From contig DDCZ01000048.1 in the NCBI GenBank assembly GCA_002336485.1, positions 75,109 through 139,108 on the forward strand: DNA of 64,000 bases, written 5' to 3'. This DNA comes from Flavobacteriales bacterium UBA1993. GTDB taxonomy: Bacteria; Bacteroidota; Bacteroidia; Flavobacteriales_G; Salibacteraceae. Each line of letters begins with the position of its first letter. Position 1 is the stretch's first letter. Made by a program: the position numbers and the translations under genes. Shown piece after piece: positions 7,361 to 15,503 of the stretch. The notes beneath the pieces were generated by a model that worked only from the letters and a program-made list of their open reading frames with translations, was not told the DNA's origin and made no database searches.

Positions 7361-9493
7361 TTATGAAGCTGGACTCGCCTCTGGCTTAGGAATTAGCGCT
7401 TTTCGAGAAAGTCTAAGTTTTCCTGATTTTTGATCGATTTCGATCAATTTAACCTCGATTTTGTCTCCAGTATTCAATGCATCTTCAACTTTCTCGATGC
7501 GTTTCCAGTCAATTTCTGAGATATGGAGCAAACCTTCTTTACCTGGAAGGATTTCAATAAACGCACCAAATGCTGCGATGTTTTTAACCTTTCCTTGGTA
7601 AATGCTACCGACCTCTGGTTTGGCAACGATGCCATTTACCCATGCCAGTGCTTTGTCCATTCCTTCTTTGTTGTCACACGCAATTTGAACGATTCCGTTG
7701 TTCTCATCTTCGGTAATCGAAATTGTGGTTCCAGTCTCTTTCTGAATCTCCTGAATTACTTTTCCTCCAGGTCCGATAACCGCTCCAATTTGGTCCTTAT
7801 CGATAAGGATTGTTTCAATTCTTGGAACATGTGGCTTGTAGTCAGCTCTTGGAGCATCCATTGTCTTAAGCATCTCGTTAAGAATGTGGGCGCGTCCTTC
7901 TTTGGCTTGATTCAATGCCTTTTCTAGAATTTCATATGGAAGACCATCAACCTTAATGTCCATTTGACACGCGGTGATACCTTCTGATGTTCCAGTTACT
8001 TTAAAGTCCATATCACCTAAGTGATCTTCATCGCCTAGAATGTCAGATAAAACTTGGTAGCTTCCGTCGTCTCCAACGATAAGTCCCATCGCAATACCAC
8101 TTACTGGGCGCTTAATTTGAACTCCAGCATCAAATAATCCAAGCGTTCCGGCACAAACAGTTGCCATAGAAGACGAACCATTCGACTCAAGAATGTCAGA
8201 TACGATTCGCACGGTGTATGGATTTACATCCGCTGGTGGAATCATTCGCTTTAATGCGCGAAGCGCAAGGTTTCCGTGTCCAACTTCTCTTCTAGATACG
8301 CCTCTTATAGGTCGAGCCTCTCCAGTAGAATAAGGAGGGAAGTTGTAATGTAACATGAACTTTTCGCTGCCTTCTGTCAAAGCGCTATCAACTGTCTGCT
8401 CGTCCATCTTGGTACCAAGCGTAATAGTTGTCAACGATTGAGTTTCGCCTCTAGTGAAGATAGCTGAGCCATGTGTGCCTGGTAAGTAATCTACTTCAGA
8501 CCAGATTGGGCGAATTTCATCAGTTTTTCGACCGTCAAGTCGTTGACCTTCTTTCAAGATCATTTTTCTCATCGCAACCTTTTCAACATCGTGGAAGTAT
8601 TTTCCAACTAATCCTGCCTGCTCAGCTTGAGCTTCTTCAGACAATGTTGCAAGAAATTCATCGCGAAGTGCTTTGAAAGCATCACCTCGATCATGCTTTG
8701 AACTCGCAGACGTTGCTATTTCGTAACACTTGTCAAGGCAATATGCATGTACCTGCTTTGAAAGCTCTTCATCATTTGTTTCGTGAGAATATTCACGCTT
8801 AGGTCCTGTGTTGCCAATCTTGGCAGCAAGATCCATTTGGGCTTGGCAGTGAAGTTTGATCTCTTTGTGTGCAACCTTTATTGCTTCAAGCATTTCAGCT
8901 TCACTCACTTCATCCATTTCACCTTCAACCATCATGATATTGTCCATGGTTGCAGCGACCATAATGTCAATATCGCAATCAGCCATTTGAGCAAATGTTG
9001 GGTTAATGACAAATTCGCCGTTGATTCTACCGACACGAACTTCCGATACAGGTCCCGCAAACGGAATATCTGAAACTGCTAGAGCTGCAGATGAAGCCAA
9101 ACATGCAAGTGCATCTGGTTGTACTGATTTGTCAGCTGAAATCAAGCTAATCATAACCTGAGTGTCTGAGTGGTAGTCACCAGGAAATAATGGACGTAGC
9201 GCTCTGTCTACAAGGCGCATGGTTAAAACTTCGTTGTCCGAAGGTCTTGCTTCACGCTTGAAGAACCCGCCAGGGAATTTACCTGTGGATGCGTATTTTT
9301 CTCTATAATCTATAGTGAGGGGTAAAAAGTCAATACCTTCTTTGGCATCTTTGTTTGATACGACGGCTGCTAACAGCATCGTGTCACCTTGTCTTACTAC
9401 CACAGATCCGTCAGCCTGCTTGGCTAATTTCCCGGTCTCGATGGTGATTTTTTCACCGTTCGTTCCGGTGATTGTTTCTGTTGTTCCTAACAT
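7361..9493 (-). CDS. pnp: polyribonucleotide nucleotidyltransferase (PNPase)
   Basis: Phosphorolytic 3'-to-5' exoribonuclease of the RNA degradation machinery. At 710 residues it is full length. It has two RNase PH domains (first with SFFKREARPSDNE-like GGFFKREARPSD, second with LPGTHGSAIFTRGETQ and the catalytic DILGDEDHLGDMDFK segment), a KH domain (IGPGGKVIQEIQKETG) and a C-terminal S1 domain (GSIYQGKVKNIAAFGAF, EGLLHISEI). It follows rpsO after 67 nt. No promoter box is visible in the gap, so transcription may come from readthrough of the rpsO terminator, as in the E. coli rpsO-pnp operon (inference). Confidence 0.97.
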   Translation of the reverse strand: MLGTTETITGTNGEKITIETGKLAKQADGSVVVRQGDTMLLAAVVSNKDAKEGIDFLPLTIDYREKYASTGKFPGGFFKREARPSDNEVLTMRLVDRALRPLFPGDYHSDTQVMISLISADKSVQPDALACLASSAALAVSDIPFAGPVSEVRVGRINGEFVINPTFAQMADCDIDIMVAATMDNIMMVEGEMDEVSEAEMLEAIKVAHKEIKLHCQAQMDLAAKIGNTGPKREYSHETNDEELSKQVHAYCLDKCYEIATSASSKHDRGDAFKALRDEFLATLSEEAQAEQAGLVGKYFHDVEKVAMRKMILKEGQRLDGRKTDEIRPIWSEVDYLPGTHGSAIFTRGETQSLTTITLGTKMDEQTVDSALTEGSEKFMLHYNFPPYSTGEARPIRGVSRREVGHGNLALRALKRMIPPADVNPYTVRIVSDILESNGSSSMATVCAGTLGLFDAGVQIKRPVSGIAMGLIVGDDGSYQVLSDILGDEDHLGDMDFKVTGTSEGITACQMDIKVDGLPYEILEKALNQAKEGRAHILNEMLKTMDAPRADYKPHVPRIETILIDKDQIGAVIGPGGKVIQEIQKETGTTISITEDENNGIVQIACDNKEGMDKALAWVNGIVAKPEVGSIYQGKVKNIAAFGAFIEILPGKEGLLHISEIDWKRIEKVEDALNTGDKIEVKLIEIDQKSGKLRLSRKALIPKPEASPAS

Positions 9494-9514
9494 AATACGA
9501 TATGTACAGATACG

Positions 9515-9539
9515 AAAAAAGGCAATGTTTCATTGCCTT
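9515..9539 (-). terminator. terminator/attenuator between rpsO and pnp
   Basis: A 9-bp stem (9519-9527 with 9531-9539) with a three-base loop, followed on the minus strand by six T. It sits 21 nt after the rpsO stop and 22 nt before the pnp start. It may be leaky, since pnp shows no promoter of its own. Confidence 0.85.
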
Positions 9540-9560
9540 CTCCCACATCTAATTGATGAA

Positions 9561-9830
9561 TTACTTTCTTAATTTGAGTTCCTTGACGATAGCTCTGTAT
9601 CGCGTAATGTCCTTGCTCTTGAGGTAGTTGAGTAGGCTTCTTCGTTTTCCAACCAACTTGATAAGTGATTGCTGTGTAACAAAGTCTTTTTTGTTTTCTT
9701 TTAAGTGGCCGGTTAGATAGTCAATCCGGTAACTAAATAAGGCAATTTGCCCTTCTGCTGAGCCCGTGTCTGTTGCAGACGATCCGTGCTTCTTAAAAAT
9801 CTCGTGTTTCTTTTCGCTTGATAAATACAT
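9561..9830 (-). CDS. rpsO: 30S ribosomal protein S15
   Basis: Small-subunit protein that binds 16S rRNA early in assembly. At 89 residues it has family length, and it shows the motifs DTGSAEGQIALFSYRI, LTGHLKENKKDFVTQQSL and LVGKRRSLLNYLKS. It has its own promoter (9867-9896) with a 36-nt leader and precedes pnp, the classic rpsO-pnp arrangement. In other bacteria S15 can regulate its own leader; nothing in this short leader shows that here. Confidence 0.97.
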   Translation of the reverse strand: MYLSSEKKHEIFKKHGSSATDTGSAEGQIALFSYRIDYLTGHLKENKKDFVTQQSLIKLVGKRRSLLNYLKSKDITRYRAIVKELKLRK

Positions 9831-9866
9831 TGCTTTCCGCTAATTCGTTTCTTAAAATTCGGGCGG

Positions 9867-9896
9867 CGAAGATAGTTATTTACACCGGTTCGTCAA
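9867..9896 (-). promoter_or_regulatory. promoter of rpsO
   Basis: Minus-strand TTG (9896-9894), exactly 19 nt spacer, and -7 box TATCTTCG (9874-9867), one base from TAnnTTTG. The same TATCTTCG variant recurs upstream of purK and of the HD-domain gene. Confidence 0.7.
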
Positions 9897-9905
9897 TCTA
9901 TTCTA

Positions 9906-10751
9906 TCAATTTTTCAATAAAGTAAGAGATTGATAAATCTTGTCCTTCAATTCAGCTCTAGCAACGATGAAATCTAGGAATCCATGTTCCAAGACAAACT
10001 CAGAAGTTTGGAACCCTTCAGGAAGATCTTTTCCGATTGTCTCTTTTACTACTCGAGGTCCCGCAAACCCAATTAAAGCGCCGGGTTCAGCGATATTTAA
10101 ATCCCCTAGCATCGCAAACGATGCGGTAACGCCCCCAGTTGTTGGGTCTGTTAAAAGTGAGATGTAAGGAAGCTTTTTCTCAGCAAGCAAGGTCAGTTTT
10201 GCACTTGTCTTTGCCATTTGCATTAATGAAAATGCTGCTTCCATCATTCGAGCGCCGCCTGACTTGCTGATCATAATGAACGGCATATTGTTGTTAATGG
10301 CGTGATCAATAGCCCTACTGATTTTTTCTCCGACAACAGACCCCATACTACCACCAATAAATTGAAAGTCCATACAAGCTATGACTACTTTCTTGCGATT
10401 CATGGCCCCCACCGCTGTTCTACAGGCATCATGCAATCCGGTTTTTTTGATGGTTGAAGCCAATCGGTCGGCATACTTCTTTGTGTCCTCAAAGCTTAAT
10501 GGGTCACCACTAATGATGTGCGGGTTAATTTCCGTGTAACGATTATTATCAAATAATACCTGGAAATACTTTTGGGAATTGATGCGCTCATGGTATCCAC
10601 AGCTCTCGCAAACCCAAAGTGTGTTCGCATGCTCATCGCTGCTCACAACATGGTTGCACTTTCTACACTTATACCAAAGGCCTTCAGGTGTTTCCTTCTT
10701 TTCCTTTGTTGGGGTTCTTATCCCCTCCGTCATACGCTTGAACCAACCCAT
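9906..10751 (-). CDS. accD: acetyl-CoA carboxylase carboxyltransferase subunit beta
   Basis: Transfers carboxyl from carboxybiotin to acetyl-CoA, forming malonyl-CoA for fatty acid synthesis, in complex with AccA. The 281-residue protein has the N-terminal zinc ribbon with C29, C32, C48 and C51 (WYKCRKCNH, WVCESCGYH) and the crotonase-fold carboxyltransferase domain (GGSMGSVVGEKI, SKSGGARMMEAAFSLMQMAK, DPTTGGVTASFA, GFAGPRVV). It is transcribed from its own promoter lying between it and tamL. Confidence 0.96.
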   Translation of the reverse strand: MGWFKRMTEGIRTPTKEKKETPEGLWYKCRKCNHVVSSDEHANTLWVCESCGYHERINSQKYFQVLFDNNRYTEINPHIISGDPLSFEDTKKYADRLASTIKKTGLHDACRTAVGAMNRKKVVIACMDFQFIGGSMGSVVGEKISRAIDHAINNNMPFIMISKSGGARMMEAAFSLMQMAKTSAKLTLLAEKKLPYISLLTDPTTGGVTASFAMLGDLNIAEPGALIGFAGPRVVKETIGKDLPEGFQTSEFVLEHGFLDFIVARAELKDKIYQSLTLLKN

Positions 10752-10770
10752 GCTCTTGTTTTAACAGCGG

Positions 10771-10778
10771 CAAATCTA
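10771..10778 (-). promoter_or_regulatory. -7 box of accD
   Basis: TAGATTTG, an exact TAnnTTTG match, lies 19 nt before the accD ATG. The triplet at the 19-nt spacing upstream is TTC rather than TTG. Confidence 0.55.
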
Positions 10779-10806
10779 TACCAATTTATTTCAGGATGAA
10801 ATCGAA

Positions 10807-13233
10807 TTAAAAGGGGTAGTTAATTCCAATATTAAAGGTGACCTCTGGACGCTTCCAATCGTGGAGATTCGGATCGCCGTTTTCCAACCTCCATTCAGAC
10901 CTATATTGATTAGTCAATTCTTTTGGTTGAAAGAATGCCCAGCGTTCTCCCTGCGGTAAACTTGGGTCTTTAAGCTGAAGGCCAGCATCAAACCTCAGAA
11001 TGAAAAAATTGAGGTTGTATCGAATACCAACTCCAGGTGCAAGCGCTATTTCTCTCCAAAATGTCTTCAAACGAAAATTCGCTTTCGGGTTCAAAGTGTC
11101 ATTCCAGAACCAAATGTTTCCAACATCTGCAAATACAGCTCCCTCAAGCTGTTTGATGAGTTTGAACCGGTATTCAAAATTCATCTCTAGTTGGAGTTCC
11201 CCGACCTGGTCTAATCCATAGGTCGTCGTATCAGAAACGGATCCTGGTCCCAACGATCGTGCTCTCCATGCACGCATGCCTTGAGATCCGCCTGCGAAAA
11301 ATGATCGTTCGAAAGGCAAAGCTGGCCGGTTAGCCAAAGGAACACCGCTTCCCAGATACACACGGTACAAGTAATTGCTGTTGCGAGAAACGACAAATTT
11401 CTTGATAAACTCAAAATCCAACTTCACGTATTGGGCAAACGCAATAGTGTCAATCAAGTAGCTGCCATCCACCTGTTTTAAGCCCAATGGGTTTGAGGCC
11501 AATCGAAGTAAATTGCCCGCAGTTTCAAAATTGGTTCGATAGTAATAGTAGTTTTTAAGGTTGTTACTGTAATCCTGAGTGGAATATGAATACGTGATTC
11601 TACCAGCAGGAATTATGTGATTTGAGTAACTACTAATTAATAGCGCATTGTTGGTTTCGGCGAGCTGCTGTGCAAAGGTTGGTGTCTTGTCTAACTGGAT
11701 CACACTGACGTCGATTGGGGCTATAATCAATTGATCTTGCGGCCTCGTTCGCATCGACCATTGAAAAGAGGTGTTGATCAAATTTCGATCGTACTGTGGG
11801 CGGCCTTGTCTGTCTAAAACAAGGCTAATGCTCGTCTTCGGTTCCTTTATTCTAGGAAGTTCCTTTTTTGCGCTTCGCAGGAGAAAGTCAGGAATAGTCA
11901 ATGTTAGTTGCGTACCATATTCGTATGTGTTGATGGGGGTTTTGTCAATGACCACTCCGTTGTCGGCCTCAATATTTGAGTTTGTGTTTTGCCACTCTAC
12001 ACCTCCGTAAACCTTCCATGCAAATTGCTCAGCGCCTCGAAAAAGGTTTTTGTTTTTATAATTTAAACTTGTCGTGATTCCTAAGTTTCCCGATCGGTTT
12101 GTCCCAACAGTCTCCACAGTCATAGCTTGCTTTGGTGCCTTACTTAAATTCACAATCATATCTAAATAGGGCATGTCATCAACGACTTTTCCAGGTTCAA
12201 AGCGGATGTCTATGAATCTGTAATTATTCAAGGCACTAATCCGATCATAGGTATACTGCATTTTACTCAAAGAATAGACATCGTCCTTTTTGAGAAAAAG
12301 ATTCCTAGAAATTCTAGCCGGCCTGACGTAGGGCCGAACCAGATAGAGATAGGTGTCCTCCTTATACATTGTGCTGTCCAACACGATTTTATTACTTGAT
12401 GGATTGAAGTTTTGATTAATGGTGACCTTGGATATGCGATGTTTTAGGTGGGGGCGTATCATCAATGAGTCTTTACCGTTTACATTTTCAACCGTGCGTA
12501 AACTCCTGAATTTGACCATGACATCGAAATAGTTCCCGGCCATATTCGTGTCGATGTCATACTGAACATGAATTTTATCAAACGTGTAAAAGCCCAGATT
12601 TTTCAATTCCTTGGACAGTCTAACCCGCTCTTTATTTAAGATATCCGTGTCGTAAACGCTACCTCGCCCAAGCGTTAGTCTATTCAATGTTTTGTTGTCA
12701 GGATTTAGAAACTCGGTTTTTATGGAGTCGTCCAGTTCGAATGATCTGCCCAGTTTTCGCATTTTATACTGAGGTCCCGTGTTGACGTAATAATGCATTT
12801 CAACTTCCAAGCTGTCTTTCCACGCTTGAGCTGTGACGGTGGCATCGAAATGCCCATGATTTTTTAAATATCGTTCCACCTGATCGATGCTCTTTTCGAA
12901 CAAAACTTCTTCGAATAGGACCGGAGCTTCACCTATATCATCCTTTAGGAATTTTGTCAATTTTCTCTTCGGATTTCTTTTCTGTGCGTAGTTCCAAACG
13001 CCTAGATGAAAAGAGATAAGGCCTAATATTTTTCGATTTGGTTTTTGCTTTAAAACAAGAAGTAAGTCATCTTCACTCACCATTGTCGGAGAGGGCGTCT
13101 CGGTTTGATTGAGATGAATGATGTTTCGCGTGACTAAAAGGTCGCCTTTCTGCACATAGCGTGTAGGCTTGCATGATGACATAGTCACTGCAAGGCTGGT
13201 CATGAATAAGAAAAGAATTAATCTGCCTGCCAT
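10807..13233 (-). CDS. tamL: TamL, BamA/TamA-family outer-membrane assembly lipoprotein
   Basis: An 808-residue protein with a lipoprotein signal (lipidated Cys at about residue 21, TMSSCKP), POTRA-like repeats over about residues 25-330 (for example DQVERYLKNHGHFDATVTA, and LSKMQYTYDRISALNNYRFI) and a C-terminal Omp85 barrel from about 380. The barrel has the family's signature around FERSFFAGGSQGMRAW and GPGS, and ends on an aromatic strand (FNIGINYPF). This lipidated TamA relative is typical of Bacteroidota and, with TamB, works in outer-membrane assembly or lipid transport. No tamB adjoins it here: the upstream neighbour is a divergent rRNA methylase and the downstream one accD. Confidence 0.88.
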   Translation of the reverse strand: MAGRLILFLFMTSLAVTMSSCKPTRYVQKGDLLVTRNIIHLNQTETPSPTMVSEDDLLLVLKQKPNRKILGLISFHLGVWNYAQKRNPKRKLTKFLKDDIGEAPVLFEEVLFEKSIDQVERYLKNHGHFDATVTAQAWKDSLEVEMHYYVNTGPQYKMRKLGRSFELDDSIKTEFLNPDNKTLNRLTLGRGSVYDTDILNKERVRLSKELKNLGFYTFDKIHVQYDIDTNMAGNYFDVMVKFRSLRTVENVNGKDSLMIRPHLKHRISKVTINQNFNPSSNKIVLDSTMYKEDTYLYLVRPYVRPARISRNLFLKKDDVYSLSKMQYTYDRISALNNYRFIDIRFEPGKVVDDMPYLDMIVNLSKAPKQAMTVETVGTNRSGNLGITTSLNYKNKNLFRGAEQFAWKVYGGVEWQNTNSNIEADNGVVIDKTPINTYEYGTQLTLTIPDFLLRSAKKELPRIKEPKTSISLVLDRQGRPQYDRNLINTSFQWSMRTRPQDQLIIAPIDVSVIQLDKTPTFAQQLAETNNALLISSYSNHIIPAGRITYSYSTQDYSNNLKNYYYYRTNFETAGNLLRLASNPLGLKQVDGSYLIDTIAFAQYVKLDFEFIKKFVVSRNSNYLYRVYLGSGVPLANRPALPFERSFFAGGSQGMRAWRARSLGPGSVSDTTTYGLDQVGELQLEMNFEYRFKLIKQLEGAVFADVGNIWFWNDTLNPKANFRLKTFWREIALAPGVGIRYNLNFFILRFDAGLQLKDPSLPQGERWAFFQPKELTNQYRSEWRLENGDPNLHDWKRPEVTFNIGINYPF

Positions 13234-13245
13234 TTAGGGCGCGCT

Positions 13246-13253
13246 TATATTTG
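13246..13253 (+). promoter_or_regulatory. -7 box of the TrmH-family methyltransferase gene
   Basis: TATATTTG, an exact TAnnTTTG match, 35 nt before the ATG at 13289, in the 55-nt divergent gap with tamL. No TTG is found at the usual upstream distance. Confidence 0.45.
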
Positions 13254-13288
13254 AGTTCAAAACTAACCGAATCTAAACCGAAGTATTC

Positions 13289-14032
13289 TTGATTTCTAAA
13301 AATGAAATAAAACAATTGCGATTCTTACACTCGAAAAAATATCGAGAAGAAAAGCAGGTATTTATTGTTGAAGGGGATAAAATGGTGCGGGAGGCTATTG
13401 AGTCGCCGATGGAGGTAGTGCAGCTATACTACTGCTCTGGTTCATCCCAAGAGTTTGAATCGATTGGAACGCTCATTAGCGAAAAGGAAATGAAGCAGAT
13501 TTCGCAGCTTTCCAGTTCCTCGCCTTCGCTTGCAGTTGTTCGGCCCAATGAGTTTTCAGAATCCTTGCAGACAATAGCCGAAAAACCCCTGTTGATTTTA
13601 GATTCAATTCGAGACCCTGGAAACTTGGGCACCATTATCCGCACAGCAGATTGGTTTGGGATAGAAACCATTCTAGTCTCAAAAGACACCGTCGATTGTT
13701 TTAACTCAAAAGTTGTACAGTCTACGATGGGGTCCATTTTTAGAGTCCAGATAAGCTATAGGGATCTGGTTCCGGCGATGCTGGAACTTAAGAAAGTCGA
13801 GGTGCCATTATTCGGGGCGTTCATGGATGGCGATTCACCTGAGATTTTAAGCAATGTCGTTAAACGCGGCGCGTTGGTTATTGGCAGCGAGTCCTTCGGT
13901 ATTTCTGATGCGGTGAAGCGCGAAATTGATCATTCGATTACGATTAAAAAGGACGGCATGGGAGAATCGTTAAATGCGGCAGTGGCCACTTCAATCCTAC
14001 TGTATCAGTGGTCTCTTAGCCCTCGAAATTAA
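13289..14032 (+). CDS. TrmH/SpoU-family RNA 2'-O-methyltransferase
   Basis: SPOUT-fold methyltransferase of 247 residues that uses SAM to methylate ribose in rRNA or tRNA. The N-terminal substrate-binding domain reads LHSKKYREEKQVFIVEGDKMV. The C-terminal domain carries the three SpoU motifs: LDSIRDPGNLGTIIRTADWFG (motif 1), LVIGSESFGIS (motif 2) and ITIKKDGMGESLNAAVATSI (motif 3), the last forming the SAM-binding knot. The RNA target cannot be read from sequence. It is divergent from tamL and its 3' end overlaps porT by 17 nt in convergent orientation. Confidence 0.92.
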   Translation: MISKNEIKQLRFLHSKKYREEKQVFIVEGDKMVREAIESPMEVVQLYYCSGSSQEFESIGTLISEKEMKQISQLSSSSPSLAVVRPNEFSESLQTIAEKPLLILDSIRDPGNLGTIIRTADWFGIETILVSKDTVDCFNSKVVQSTMGSIFRVQISYRDLVPAMLELKKVEVPLFGAFMDGDSPEILSNVVKRGALVIGSESFGISDAVKREIDHSITIKKDGMGESLNAAVATSILLYQWSLSPRN

Positions 14033-14729
14033 GGGCGATAATGAAATTACGCGCTTTTAAATTGTTGATAGGAGCAGAGTATGTCGTTTGCTCCTGAACG
14101 ATCACATTGTTAAGGCCATAGCTAAACTTAAGCTCAGGTGAAAACTTGAAGTATTCTAAAAAGAAATCAAATCCGACACCTACTTCAGCGTTGTAATTCA
14201 TGCGTTTGAGTTTGACAATCAGCTCACCCGCTTGATCCACGTTGTTGTCTGTAAACTGCTGCGACGAAAGGTCAAACCCATAATTGAATCCCACCATCAC
14301 ATACTGGGCAAAATTGTTTACACGCATAGACCGGTATTTCAATAATATAGGCGCCTCGATGTAGGTAGATTCGATGGTCTTCACTATTGGTGATGTAGGC
14401 TGCGTTGAGAAATATTCGTATTGCAGATCTCTTGCTGCGAACGCAATGCCAGGTGTAAATCGGAGACCGAAGTATGGACCTAGGTGCAGCTCTGACACCA
14501 CATGAATTACCAACCCTGGTTGAGTTCCGGTTTCTAGCTTAATCAGCGAATCTGACTTTGTCAAATCATGATCTAGCGCGAATCCATTGCTGCTCATGCC
14601 CAACTGAAATCCAAAATGAAGATGCTTGTTGTCGAACTTGGGAAGGTTGTCAGGAATGTCACGCTGCGCCAGAACTTGGCCAATGTTCGTACCTAAAAGC
14701 AATATCAGTATTAAGTGGATTCGTGTCAT
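14016..14729 (-). CDS. porT: type IX secretion protein PorT (outer-membrane barrel)
   Basis: A 237-residue exported barrel with a signal peptide (residues 1-21, ending VLAQ). Features of the PorT/SprT family are the segment NLPKFDNKHLHFGFQLG directly after the signal peptide, FGLRFTPGIAF, ESTYIEAPILLKYRS, and the C-terminal NLKARNFIIALNFEG. It sits directly after ubiE, a placement also found for porT in other flavobacteria. It is required for T9SS function in characterised species, although its exact role is unresolved. The -7-like box TTCCTTTG ends 8 nt before the ATG, and readthrough from the aspC-ubiE operon is also likely (33-nt gap). Confidence 0.85.
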   Translation of the reverse strand: MTRIHLILILLLGTNIGQVLAQRDIPDNLPKFDNKHLHFGFQLGMSSNGFALDHDLTKSDSLIKLETGTQPGLVIHVVSELHLGPYFGLRFTPGIAFAARDLQYEYFSTQPTSPIVKTIESTYIEAPILLKYRSMRVNNFAQYVMVGFNYGFDLSSQQFTDNNVDQAGELIVKLKRMNYNAEVGVGFDFFLEYFKFSPELKFSYGLNNVIVQEQTTYSAPINNLKARNFIIALNFEG

Positions 14730-14762
14730 GCTCCGTACAAAGGAACGAACTCTTCGTTAGAT

Positions 14763-15503
14763 TTATTTTTCGGCCAGGTATATGGTTGCAATTCCGAATG
14801 TTCTGCGATACTCAGTGACCTTAGAAAAACCAACGTTTTTTAGGATTGAGATGAATTCGTTTCCCTCTGGAAAAGCTTGCACCGACTCTGGTAAATAGGT
14901 GTAGGCTCGAGGATCTTTAGAAACGAGTTTTCCAATTAAAGGAAGTACAAAACTGAAATAGAAATTGTAAAGCTGTTGCCACGGAAAAGACTTGGGTTTT
15001 GAAAATTCCAAAACGGCCAACGCTTTTCCGGGCTTTAATACACGATGAATCTCGGTTAGCCCCTTGTTCAAGTTTTCGAAATTTCGTACTCCAAATGCAA
15101 CGGTTATTCCATCAAAGTGTGCGTCGTTGAAGTGAATGTTCTCCGCGTCTCCAAGCTCCATACTAATGATCTCGTCGAGCTTTTTATTAATCATCTTTTT
15201 CTTTCCAACTTCCAGCATTCCTGCGGAAATGTCAATTCCATGAACCCGTGTAGGCTTCAGCGACATTAATTCGATTGCGAAATCTCCGGTACCCGTAGCT
15301 ACATCTAAAAGCACTTTTGGCGCATATGGTTTCAGAAGCTTAACAGCCTTCTTTCTCCAGAGCTTGTCGATGTTCAAGCTAAGAACATGGTTCAGCAAAT
15401 CATATCGATTCGAAATGTTGTCGAACATTTCAGCCACTTGCTCTTTTTTGCTTCCTGTATCGGAGTATGGCTTGACTTTTTCTGCTTTGTTTTCAATCAT
15501 CAT
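14763..15503 (-). CDS. ubiE: demethylmenaquinone methyltransferase
   Basis: SAM-dependent C-methyltransferase catalysing the last step of menaquinone synthesis (MenG/UbiE). The 246-residue protein shows the family start (VAEMFDNISNRYDLLNHVLS), SAM motif I DVATGTGDFAIELM, GDAENIHF, and the post-II segment ITVAFGVRNFEN, plus YLPESVQAFPEG near the C-terminus. Its ATG overlaps the trkH stop (ATGA). Since Bacteroidota respire with menaquinone, the MenG role is the likely one. Confidence 0.95.
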   Translation of the reverse strand: MMIENKAEKVKPYSDTGSKKEQVAEMFDNISNRYDLLNHVLSLNIDKLWRKKAVKLLKPYAPKVLLDVATGTGDFAIELMSLKPTRVHGIDISAGMLEVGKKKMINKKLDEIISMELGDAENIHFNDAHFDGITVAFGVRNFENLNKGLTEIHRVLKPGKALAVLEFSKPKSFPWQQLYNFYFSFVLPLIGKLVSKDPRAYTYLPESVQAFPEGNEFISILKNVGFSKVTEYRRTFGIATIYLAEK

